Source: Bordetella flabilis
GTDB taxonomy: Bacteria > Pseudomonadota > Gammaproteobacteria > Burkholderiales > Burkholderiaceae_B
Assembly (NCBI RefSeq): GCF_001676725.1
Contig: NZ_CP016172.1
Location: 1,488,001 to 1,552,000, forward strand
Reading direction: 5' to 3'
DNA length: 64,000 bases
The notes under the pieces were generated by a model, which saw only the letters and a list, made by a program, of their open reading frames with translations, was not told the origin of the DNA and did not search any database. The position numbers were made by a program, and so were the translations under genes. Numbering within the stretch: the first letter of the stretch is position 1; each line of letters starts with the position of its first letter. Below are positions 57,247 through 64,000 of this stretch, one piece after another.

Positions 57247-59480
57247 ATCCGTCCCAACAACTGCCGGACGATCCCGCGCGCCGGCGTTTCCTGGTCGCCG
57301 GCGCCATCACCGTCGGGTTCTCCCTGCTGCCCGGCCTGCCGGCGCTGGCCGCGGAAACCGCCAAGGGTCCGAAGCTGCCGGGCAGCCTCGGTACCACGCC
57401 CATGCTCGACGCGTGGATCAGGCTGGATGACACCGGCCGGCTCACCGTGTTCACCGGCAAGGCCGAACTGGGCACGGGCGTGCGTACCGCCTTCATCCAG
57501 ATCGCCGCGGAAGAACTGGACGTGGCGCCCGAGGCCGTGCACCTGATTACCGCGGATACGGGGCTGACTCCCAACGAGGGCTACACCGCCGGCAGCCATT
57601 CCCTGGCCGACAGCGGCACGGCCATCCTGAATGCCGCCGCACAGGTGCGTGCGCTGCTGGTGCAGTCGGCCGCCGCGCGGCTGGGGGTGGACGTGGAGAC
57701 GGTGAAGGTCTCCAACGGCGTCGTCGTGGCCGCCGACGGCCGTCGGCTGAGCTACGGACAGGCCGTGGCCGGGCTGGACCTGCATCGGCCCGCGCAAGCC
57801 GTATCGCCCTTGAAGGATCCCCGCACGCATACCGTGCTGGGCCAGCCCCTGCAACGCGTGGACATTCCCGGCAAGGTGACCGGGGGCGCCAGCTATGTCC
57901 AGGACATGCGGCTGCCCGGCATGGTGCACGCGCGCGTGGTGCGGCAGCCCTCGTACGGGGCGCGCCTGATCAAGGCGGACATCGACGGCGTGCGGGCCAT
58001 GCCGGGGGTGGTCGCGGTGGTGCGCGATGGCAACTACCTGGCTGTCGTCGCCCAGGACGAATGGCAGGCGATCACGGCCATGCGCGCGCTGTCGTCCTCC
58101 GCGCAATGGGAGGAAAGCGCCGTTCTGCCCGCGCCCGGCACGATCCATGATGTCCTGAAGAAGCTGCCGTCGCGCGAGATCCGGGTGGCCGACCAGGCAG
58201 GGCCCGCCGCGCCGGCAGCCCAGACGCTGAAGGCCCGCTACACCAAGCCCTATCTGACGCACGGCTCCATCGGCCCGTCCTGCGCGGTGGCGCAGTTCGA
58301 GAACGGCACGATGACGGTGTGGACGCATACGCAGGGCGTCTTTCCTTTGCGCGGCGGCCTGGCCGAGATGCTGTCGCTGCCGCCGGCCAATGTGCGCTGC
58401 ATCCATGTGGAGGGGTCGGGGTGCTATGGGCACAACGGCGCCGATGACGTGGCGGCCGATGCCGCGCTGATCGCGCGGGCCGTGCCCGGACGTCCTGTGC
58501 GCGTGCAGTGGATGCGCGACCAGGAACACACCTGGGAGCCGTCCGGTCCGGCCATGATTACCGAGGTACAGGCGTCCCTGGACGCCACGGGGCATATCGT
58601 GGACTGGCAGTACGAGATATGGAGCAACTCGCACAACCAGCGGATCGAAAACGCCGGCCGGCTGATGCCGACCTGGGCGCTGGCCCAGCCGTTCATCCCC
58701 GCGCCGCCCAAGCCCATCCCCATGCCGGAGGGCGGCGGCGATCGCAACAGCATCCCGCTATATGCCTTCCCGAACACCAAGGTGCTGCATCACTTCATTC
58801 CCGATATGCCGCTGCGCGTGTCGGCCATGCGGTCGCTGGGCGCCTACCTGAACGTGTTCGCCATCGAAAGCTTCATGGACGAGCTTGCGCTCGCGGCCAA
58901 GGCCGATCCGGTCGAGTTCCGCCTGCGGCATTTGCAGGATCCGCGCGGGCGCGACGTGATCGAGCTGGCCGCGCGCCAGTTCGGCTGGGATCCGCGCCGC
59001 AAGCGCGAGCCGGGCCGTGGCATGGGCTTCTCCTTTGCCCAGTACAAGAACCTGATGGCCTACCTGGCCATCGCCATGGACCTGTCCGTGGACCGCGACA
59101 CCGGGGAGGTGCACATCCACCGCGCGGTGGCGGCGATCGATTGCGGGCAGATCGTCAACCCCGACGGCGTGCGCAACCAGGTGGAAGGCGGCATTATCCA
59201 GTCGGCGAGCTGGACACTGTACGAGCAGGTGCGCTTCGACACGCGCCGCATCACCAGCTTCGACTGGAGCACCTATCCCATTCTGCGCTTTTCCAGTGTC
59301 CCCGAACATATCGAGGTGCACCTGATAGACCGTCCGGGCATGCCTTTCCTGGGCGCGGGAGAGGCGTCGCAAGGCCCGGCGTCGGCGGCGGTCGCCAACG
59401 CGCTGGCCGACGCGACCGGCATGCGGCTGCGTGACACGCCGCTGGGCGGCCCGCGCCTGCGGGATGTGCCCACGGTTTGA
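57243..59480 (+). CDS. Molybdopterin-binding large subunit of a Mo-hydroxylase (second set)
   Basis: A 745-residue subunit of the IorB/NicB-like group. The N-terminus PARRRFLVAGAITVGFSLLPGLPALA looks like a twin-arginine signal. Family blocks include TVFTGKAELGTGVRTAFIQIAAEEL, AIDCGQIVNPDGVRNQVEGGIIQSASWTLYEQ and FLGAGEASQGPASAAVANALADATG, the last with the Glu near the Mo centre. The substrate could be an aldehyde or N-heterocycle such as a pyridine carboxylate. It is the last gene of the LysR-cytochrome-small-large set, followed by a terminator. Confidence 0.9.
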   Translation: MNPSQQLPDDPARRRFLVAGAITVGFSLLPGLPALAAETAKGPKLPGSLGTTPMLDAWIRLDDTGRLTVFTGKAELGTGVRTAFIQIAAEELDVAPEAVHLITADTGLTPNEGYTAGSHSLADSGTAILNAAAQVRALLVQSAAARLGVDVETVKVSNGVVVAADGRRLSYGQAVAGLDLHRPAQAVSPLKDPRTHTVLGQPLQRVDIPGKVTGGASYVQDMRLPGMVHARVVRQPSYGARLIKADIDGVRAMPGVVAVVRDGNYLAVVAQDEWQAITAMRALSSSAQWEESAVLPAPGTIHDVLKKLPSREIRVADQAGPAAPAAQTLKARYTKPYLTHGSIGPSCAVAQFENGTMTVWTHTQGVFPLRGGLAEMLSLPPANVRCIHVEGSGCYGHNGADDVAADAALIARAVPGRPVRVQWMRDQEHTWEPSGPAMITEVQASLDATGHIVDWQYEIWSNSHNQRIENAGRLMPTWALAQPFIPAPPKPIPMPEGGGDRNSIPLYAFPNTKVLHHFIPDMPLRVSAMRSLGAYLNVFAIESFMDELALAAKADPVEFRLRHLQDPRGRDVIELAARQFGWDPRRKREPGRGMGFSFAQYKNLMAYLAIAMDLSVDRDTGEVHIHRAVAAIDCGQIVNPDGVRNQVEGGIIQSASWTLYEQVRFDTRRITSFDWSTYPILRFSSVPEHIEVHLIDRPGMPFLGAGEASQGPASAAVANALADATGMRLRDTPLGGPRLRDVPTV

Positions 59481-59541
59481 TCGGGGCGTGATCAGGGCGT
59501 GATCAGTCAACGGGCCCTGGCGCTGCCGGGGCCAGGAACGG

Positions 59542-59575
59542 AAGGGGCGCGGACCGAGGCACGGCCGCGCCCTTT
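59542..59575. terminator. Bidirectional terminator between Mo-hydroxylase and M16 peptidase genes
   Basis: AAGGGGCGCGG (59542-59552) pairs with CCGCGCCCTTT (59565-59575), including one G-T pair, around a 12-base loop. It lies between two convergent genes and has A- and T-rich ends suitable for both directions. Confidence 0.7.
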
Positions 59576-59589
59576 GCACTTCTTCGCTA

Positions 59590-62343
59590 CTACTTCTTTG
59601 CCTTGGTGAAGTCGCCGGCGACCGCGGTGCTGAAGGCCTGCGGGTCCAGATACTTGCGCACCGCGGCATTCACGGCATCGGCGGTAAGTCCGGCGATCTT
59701 CCGGTCCATGTCGGCCGACCACGCGAAAGTGCGGCCGCGCCGGATGTAGTCGATCCAGGTGCTGGCCAGGACGTCATCCTGCGCGCGCGCCAGGTTGCGG
59801 TAGTTCAGCAGCGCCGCGATGCCATCGCGCACTTCCGCCTCCGTGTAGCCGTCCTTGCGCACGCGGGCGAGTTCCTCACGCAAGGCCTGCTCCAGCTTCT
59901 GCCGGTTCTCGGGCGCATAGATGGCATAGAGCGTCCAGTGGCCGTCCGGCTCGAACGAGGACACCGACAGATTGCTGCGCACGTTATAGGACAGACCTTC
60001 CTTTTCGCGGATGCGCTCCCACAGCCGCGAGGTTTCCGAGGTGCCCAGCAGGAAGTTCGCCATGTACAGCGGGGTGAAGTCGGGCGAGGTGTCCTGCAGG
60101 TTCAGCGGCATGCGCGCGGCATAGAACGCATTGGCCTTGTCGGGCGTCGGTATTTCGAAGTTGGCGGGCGTCACCGCGTGGTAGGGCTCCGGCACCCGGG
60201 TGTAGGGCGCTCCGCGCTTCCAGCCGGCCAGCCCCTTCTTGAGCGCGACCTGTGCCGCATCCGCGTCGAAGTCGCCGACGGCGGAGAACGCCACCGTGCC
60301 GGCGCCGTAGAACTTCGCGTGAAAGCGCGCCAGCACATCGTGGGACAGGGTGCGAACGCTCGCCAGCGATTCCTCGAAGCTCGGGACGTAGCGGATGTCG
60401 TCCTTCGGCCAGGGATTGTCGCCTCGCGCCAGCGCGCGCAGGGCCAGGGCGGAGGGTTCGTTCATCGCGTTCTGGATCGCGGTGATGGCCTGGGCCTTGT
60501 ATTCCTCCACCTGGGCCTGCGGGAAATTCGCGTTGCGCACTACATCGAGTACGGTGGCGATCACGGCGGGCAGGTTATCGCGGGTGGTGGAGATGGACAC
60601 CGACAGGTTGGTGCCGGACCCGCTGAAATTGACGTCGGCCTTCAATTCATCGAAGCGGTCCTGGATGGCCTGCCGCGACAGCTTGGCGGTGCCGCGGTCC
60701 AGCATGTCCGCGACGGCGTCGGCCACGGCGCGTTGCCCGCGCAGGGTATCGACGTTGCCGAACTGCACCAGCAGGCGCGCGCGGACGCGGTGACCGCGAG
60801 TGGGCTTGGACAGCAGAGCAAGGTCGACCTTGCCATTGGGCAGTTCCAGCGTACGCCGCAGCGTCTGCTTGTCGATGTTGGCCGGGTTCGGGTCGAAGGC
60901 GGCGGCCTGCGTATAACCGGGATCGCCCTTGTAGTCTTTCAGCACCGGCGCGAGGTCCACCCGGGTATTGGCGGGCGCGCGTACCGGCGTGGCGGTGGGG
61001 ATGTAGCGGCCGGCGGTACGGTTGCTGGGCACCAGGTAGTCCACCGCCACTCGCTGGACGTCTGCCAGCTTGGCGTTGCGGATACGGTCCCGTTGCAGGA
61101 AGAACAGCTTCCAGTCGCCGCTGGCGATGGCTTCGGACAGCGCTACGCCGATTTTCTCGGGGTCGGCGTAGGTCTGCTCCCAATCGCGCAGCCATTTGCT
61201 GCGGGCGCGTTCCAGCTCTTCCTGCGTGAACGGCTGCTTGCGCAGCGATTCCAGCGTCCCGGTCAGGGCCTTCAGCGAGGCGTCCTGGTTCATGCCGGGT
61301 TCCAGCTGGGCGCCGAACATGGCCAGGCCGGGATCGAGTTGCTCCATGGTGAAGCCGAAGACCGCCGACGCCAGCTTGCGCGCCACCAGGTTGTGATACA
61401 GCCGCCCCGAAGGCGTGTCCGACAGCATGACCGTGGCCAGGTCGAAAGCGGCGAAGTCCGGGCTGCCCGCCGCGGGGATGTGGTACATGGCTGCCACCAG
61501 GGGCGTGCCGCCCGTGCGCCGCAGCGTGACTTCGCGCTCGCCGTCCTGCACCGGTTCCACGGTGTATTCCGGCGGCAGCGCGCGGCTGGGGCGGGGCACC
61601 TTGCCCAGGGTCTGGCTGATCGTGCGCAGGGCCTGTTCGGGCTCGAACTTGCCGGCGACGATGAGCACGGCGTTATCGGGCTGGTAGTACTTGCGGTAGA
61701 ACGCCTGCAACTGGCCGATGTCGACGTTCTCGACATCCGAACGCGCTCCTATGGTGTCCTTGCCATAGTTGTGCCACTGGAAGGCCGCGCCTTCCATTTT
61801 CTGCATCAGGATACGGAAAGGGCTGTTCTCGCCGCTTTCCATTTCGTTGCGCACCACCGTCATTTCGGAATCGAGGTCCTCGCGCGAGATCAGCGAGTTG
61901 ACCATCGCATCGGCCTGCCATCCCAGGTACCAATCCAGGGTCTCGGGGTTGGCGGCGAAGCTGGCGAAGTAATTGGTGCGATCGCTGGATGTCGACCCGT
62001 TGGCCGCCAGGCCACGGCGCGAGAATTCACCCAGTGCGTTGCGGGTCGTCGGCGTACCCTTGAACATCAGGTGTTCCAGCAGGTGCGCCATGCCGGTCTG
62101 GCCGTAGTTTTCGTTGCGCGACCCGACCAGGTAGGTCATGTTGACGGTGGTGGTGGGCTTGGACTCGTCCGGCGCCAGCAGCACCCGCAAGCCGTTGTTC
62201 AAGCGGAATTCCGTAATGCCTTCGACCGAGCCCACTTCGGTCGTGCCCTCGGGCAGGGTTGCGGCGCTGGCCTGGAAGGCGATGAACGATGAAAACAGCA
62301 GCGTTTTCAGGTGGCGCGACAATGCAGGCGGATACATGCGCAT
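59590..62343 (-). CDS. M16 (pitrilysin/insulinase-type) zinc peptidase
   Basis: A 917-residue secreted protease. The signal peptide (RHLKTLLFSSFIAFQASA) is followed by two M16 halves. The first contains the inverted zinc site HLLEH with the downstream glutamate in VVRNEMESGENSPF, and the second (from about residue 470) lacks HxxEH. That is the usual active/inactive half arrangement. LWERIREKEGLSYNVRS and YLDPQAFSTAVAGDF are typical of the second half. It works in the periplasm on peptides or misfolded proteins. ATG 62343 or 62337 can start it, neither with a strong ribosome site. Confidence 0.92.
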   Translation of the reverse strand: MRMYPPALSRHLKTLLFSSFIAFQASAATLPEGTTEVGSVEGITEFRLNNGLRVLLAPDESKPTTTVNMTYLVGSRNENYGQTGMAHLLEHLMFKGTPTTRNALGEFSRRGLAANGSTSSDRTNYFASFAANPETLDWYLGWQADAMVNSLISREDLDSEMTVVRNEMESGENSPFRILMQKMEGAAFQWHNYGKDTIGARSDVENVDIGQLQAFYRKYYQPDNAVLIVAGKFEPEQALRTISQTLGKVPRPSRALPPEYTVEPVQDGEREVTLRRTGGTPLVAAMYHIPAAGSPDFAAFDLATVMLSDTPSGRLYHNLVARKLASAVFGFTMEQLDPGLAMFGAQLEPGMNQDASLKALTGTLESLRKQPFTQEELERARSKWLRDWEQTYADPEKIGVALSEAIASGDWKLFFLQRDRIRNAKLADVQRVAVDYLVPSNRTAGRYIPTATPVRAPANTRVDLAPVLKDYKGDPGYTQAAAFDPNPANIDKQTLRRTLELPNGKVDLALLSKPTRGHRVRARLLVQFGNVDTLRGQRAVADAVADMLDRGTAKLSRQAIQDRFDELKADVNFSGSGTNLSVSISTTRDNLPAVIATVLDVVRNANFPQAQVEEYKAQAITAIQNAMNEPSALALRALARGDNPWPKDDIRYVPSFEESLASVRTLSHDVLARFHAKFYGAGTVAFSAVGDFDADAAQVALKKGLAGWKRGAPYTRVPEPYHAVTPANFEIPTPDKANAFYAARMPLNLQDTSPDFTPLYMANFLLGTSETSRLWERIREKEGLSYNVRSNLSVSSFEPDGHWTLYAIYAPENRQKLEQALREELARVRKDGYTEAEVRDGIAALLNYRNLARAQDDVLASTWIDYIRRGRTFAWSADMDRKIAGLTADAVNAAVRKYLDPQAFSTAVAGDFTKAKK

Positions 62344-62525
62344 GGAGCGGATTCCCGGCGAGATGGACGAAGTTGTTGGAGTGTATACGTTCCGATAGGT
62401 TCCAATGCTGGCGGTGCCCCTGGCAGAATCGGACGGCTGTGTATACCCTGGACGGGACAATGGGCGCGGTATATTTCCAACCGCGCCGCGCCGGGTCCCG
62501 GCGCGCGCACACCGCTTTACGAGGA
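62344..62525. promoter_or_regulatory. Divergent promoter region with two GTGTATAC repeats
   Basis: The 182-base space between the peptidase and the small periplasmic protein has the octamer GTGTATAC at 62381-62388 and 62439-62446. GTATAC is itself palindromic, so each copy could be a short regulator half-site. No regulator candidate is encoded alongside. Confidence 0.3.
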
Positions 62526-62963
62526 ATGAAAGTGTTGAAGATGAAGTTTCCCCAGAAGATCCTGCTCCTGGTCGCCGGTTGGACGCTGAGCGCCGCCGCC
62601 CTGGCGGCCGGCCCAGTGGTGGTCGATGCCCATCCGCCGGCGAAGGGCGCCAAGTCGCCCCAGTACACCGTGGACGCCGACACGCGCCGGCTGGACGGCA
62701 AGCAGCTCGGCCAGGCGCTGGCCGCTGTCGCCAAGGACAAGGCCCGCGGAGCCAACACGCCCGTCGCGGTACTCGTGGATCCAGCCCTCAGCATGAATGA
62801 TGTAAGCGCCCTGGCGCGCGTGGTCCGGCAATCGGGCATGAAGAACGTCCGCTACTTTGTCTACCATGGCGATCCGTCCATGGTCGCCGAGTTCGTGCCC
62901 AGCTCGGACAATGCCTTTCCGCGGTCCCGCCTCGATTCAGAGGTGATGGCCGCTCCGAAATAG
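62526..62963 (+). CDS. Small secreted protein with ExbD/TolR-like periplasmic domain pattern
   Basis: A 145-residue protein with a signal peptide (QKILLLVAGWTLSAAALA). The text YTVDADTRRLDGKQLGQALAAVAKDK, VAVLVDPALSMNDVSALARVVRQSGMKNVRYFV has the order of elements seen in the periplasmic domain of ExbD/TolR (strand, helix, V-x-x-D strand, helix with a conserved Gly, final strand). It lacks the usual transmembrane anchor and so may be soluble. GTG 62532 is a possible start, since GAGGA directly abuts ATG 62526. It is divergent from the M16 gene. The fold is a guess by eye. Confidence 0.5.
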   Translation: MKVLKMKFPQKILLLVAGWTLSAAALAAGPVVVDAHPPAKGAKSPQYTVDADTRRLDGKQLGQALAAVAKDKARGANTPVAVLVDPALSMNDVSALARVVRQSGMKNVRYFVYHGDPSMVAEFVPSSDNAFPRSRLDSEVMAAPK

Positions 62964-63041
62964 GCGTTCGCCGGCGCCGATATCGCGGGCCTGCCGCGCA
63001 GCCGGTCCGCGGCGGGCCTTCCCCGACTGAGCGAGTACTCC

Positions 63042-63563
63042 ATGATCCTGGTCGATTGCAGTTTCGAGCGCCACGCCGGCGCCATCCTGGACATCTTCAA
63101 CGACGCCATCCTGACGTCCACGGCCTTGTACGACTACAAGCCGCGTACCGCGGAATCCATGCAGGCGTGGTTCGAGGTCAAGCGCAAGGGCGATTTCCCG
63201 GTCATCGGCTTCGAAGATGAGGACGGGCAACTCATGGGATTCGCCAGCTACGGCACCTTTCGCGCCTACCCGGCGTTCAAGTATTCCGTCGAGCATTCGG
63301 TATACGTGGACAAGCGGCACCGCGGGCGAGGCGTGGGCATCGGGCTGCTGCGGGCCTTGATCGAACGGGCACGCGAACAGGATTACCACATGCTGGTGGG
63401 CGCCATCGACTCCACCAACCATGCCAGCTGCGCCCTGCACGAAAAGCTGGGCTTCACGCATGCGGGCACCATCCGCCAGGCCGGCTTCAAGTTCGGCTGC
63501 TGGCTGGACCTGGTCTTCTATCAGTTGTTGCTGGATACGCCCGGGCATCCGGTGGACGGTTGA
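63042..63563 (+). CDS. GNAT acetyltransferase, phosphinothricin acetyltransferase-like
   Basis: A 173-residue GNAT enzyme. The start FERHAGAILDIFNDAILTSTALYDYKPRT is characteristic of the Pat/MnaT group. The acetyl-CoA loop is VYVDKRHRGRGVGIGLLRALI (R-x-x-G-x-G), and the end contains NHASCALHEKLGFTHAGTIRQAGFKFGCWLDLVFYQ. Such enzymes acetylate the amino group of methionine sulfone/sulfoximine, phosphinothricin or related amino acids. It lies 78 bases after the small secreted protein and is convergent with the VWA gene. Confidence 0.9.
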   Translation: MILVDCSFERHAGAILDIFNDAILTSTALYDYKPRTAESMQAWFEVKRKGDFPVIGFEDEDGQLMGFASYGTFRAYPAFKYSVEHSVYVDKRHRGRGVGIGLLRALIERAREQDYHMLVGAIDSTNHASCALHEKLGFTHAGTIRQAGFKFGCWLDLVFYQLLLDTPGHPVDG

Positions 63564-63574
63564 CGTGCGCGCAG

Positions 63575-64000
63575 CTATTTCGAAAGCATGTGCATGGCCT
63601 GTTCCAGGCCGGCGACCGTGACCGGGTACATGCGGTCGTGCATCATCTCGCGCAGCAGCGCGATGGATTGGCGATAAGGCCACGACGCGGTGGGTTCGGG
63701 ATTGAGCCATGCCGCCTTGGGCCAGGCCTCCAGCAGCCGCTGCAGCCAGACGGCGCCGGGCTCTTTGTTCATGTGCTCTACCGACCCGCCCGGCTGCAGG
63801 ATCTCGTAGGGGCTCATGGTGGCGTCGCCAACGATGATCAGGCGCCAGTCGGCGTTGTAGCGGCGCAGGATGTCCCAGGTCTCGAAGCTGTCGCTCTGCC
63901 TGCGCCGGTTGCTTTGCCATAGCCGCTCATAGGGGCAATTGTGGAAGTAATAGACGTCCAGGTGGCGGAACTCGCTGCGCGCGGCCGAAAAAAGCTCCTC
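63575..64000 (-). CDS. VWA-domain protein (CoxE-like), 3' part only
   Basis: The reading frame enters from the right edge and ends at 63575, giving the last 141 residues. The visible text includes FRHLDVYYFHNCPYERLW, then SFETWDILRRYNADWRLIIVGDATMSPYEILQPGGS and WLNPEP. This matches the C-terminal part of von Willebrand factor A proteins of the CoxE type, often partnered with a MoxR AAA+ ATPase. That partner would be expected to the right, outside the window. The stop is 12 bases from the end of the convergent acetyltransferase gene. Confidence 0.8.
   Translation of the reverse strand, partial: EELFSAARSEFRHLDVYYFHNCPYERLWQSNRRRQSDSFETWDILRRYNADWRLIIVGDATMSPYEILQPGGSVEHMNKEPGAVWLQRLLEAWPKAAWLNPEPTASWPYRQSIALLREMMHDRMYPVTVAGLEQAMHMLSK

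Noticed and set aside
55364..59480. Calling the second Mo-hydroxylase nicotinate dehydrogenase
   Set aside because: Gene order and subunit type are compatible, but the downstream nicotinate pathway genes are absent here and the substrate cannot be read from the sequence.
59938..62292. 784-codon plus-strand frame opposite the M16 peptidase
   Set aside because: It is an antisense shadow with no recognisable motif, while the minus-strand frame has the HLLEH zinc site.

Overview
The window is high-GC DNA of the kind seen in the Alcaligenaceae (Bordetella/Achromobacter type). The best clues are two Bug/TctC-type periplasmic solute receptors, a polar-amino-acid ABC system, several Mo-hydroxylases with cytochrome c partners, and dense, overlapping operons. 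Genus is an inference from gene content, not from a marker gene.

Region 1 (1 to about 15245) is the right part of a prophage whose left part lies outside the window. Late virion genes of a short-tailed (podovirus-like) phage run left to right: a P22 gp10-like tail hub candidate, small virion proteins, a Gln/Asn-rich protein ending in a peptidase-S74 chaperone domain, two Gly/Ala-rich virion proteins and an 846-residue ejection-type protein with an N-terminal muramidase domain. An accessory end follows: a membrane-anchored unknown, a decayed excisionase relic, an AlpA-like regulator, a small protein with a (DQ)n repeat, a frameshifted Arc-type repressor, an AT-richer two-gene unit (AAA ATPase with TOPRIM-like end plus a D12-class adenine methyltransferase), a sigma-70-like protein and two excisionase-like genes. 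It ends at the 3' half of a tRNA-Lys(CTT) gene, a typical attachment-site scar. No integrase, holin or endolysin is visible.

Region 2 (15.2-18.0 kb) holds a small phage-like ORF, a MazG-type pyrophosphohydrolase and a translationally coupled PD-(D/E)XK/DUF2075 P-loop protein, a candidate defence pair beside the att scar.

Region 3 (18.2-26.2 kb) is chromosomal: a three-subunit Mo-hydroxylase (cytochrome c, 2Fe-2S, Mo subunit), a DipZ-like thiol-redox protein, a TetR regulator, a glutathione transferase, an SDR and a type II haloacid dehalogenase.

Region 4 (26.3-33.2 kb) is a leftward catabolic operon (Bug receptor, LeuC-like, LeuD-like, PEP mutase/isocitrate lyase superfamily, homocysteine S-methyltransferase family) with a consensus sigma-54 promoter. 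It is divergent from a PrpR-type sigma-54 activator.

Region 5 (33.2-41.6 kb): minisatellite DNA; a cytochrome b, Tat-exported sulfite-oxidase-fold protein and repeat-protein operon; an AhpD-like protein divergent from an AraC regulator; an amino-acid ABC importer; YceI; a Bcr/CflA-type exporter.

Region 6 (41.6-51.4 kb) is a second catabolic cluster: DHDPS-family aldolase/lyase, bicupin dioxygenase, ornithine-cyclodeaminase-like, AhpD-like and Bug genes in one operon, and a TPP enzyme plus aldehyde dehydrogenase in another. Between them is an HTH-citrate-synthase fusion whose usual catalytic His is Asn. Near-identical palindromes (TTGATT-N3-AATCAA) precede both operons, suggesting that this fusion is their metabolite-responsive regulator.

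Region 7 (51.5-64 kb): aldo/keto reductase, a GtrII-like membrane glucosyltransferase, LysR plus a second three-subunit Mo-hydroxylase (tri-haem lipoprotein cytochrome), an M16 peptidase, a small ExbD-like periplasmic protein, an acetyltransferase, and the 3' end of a VWA-domain gene cut by the window edge.
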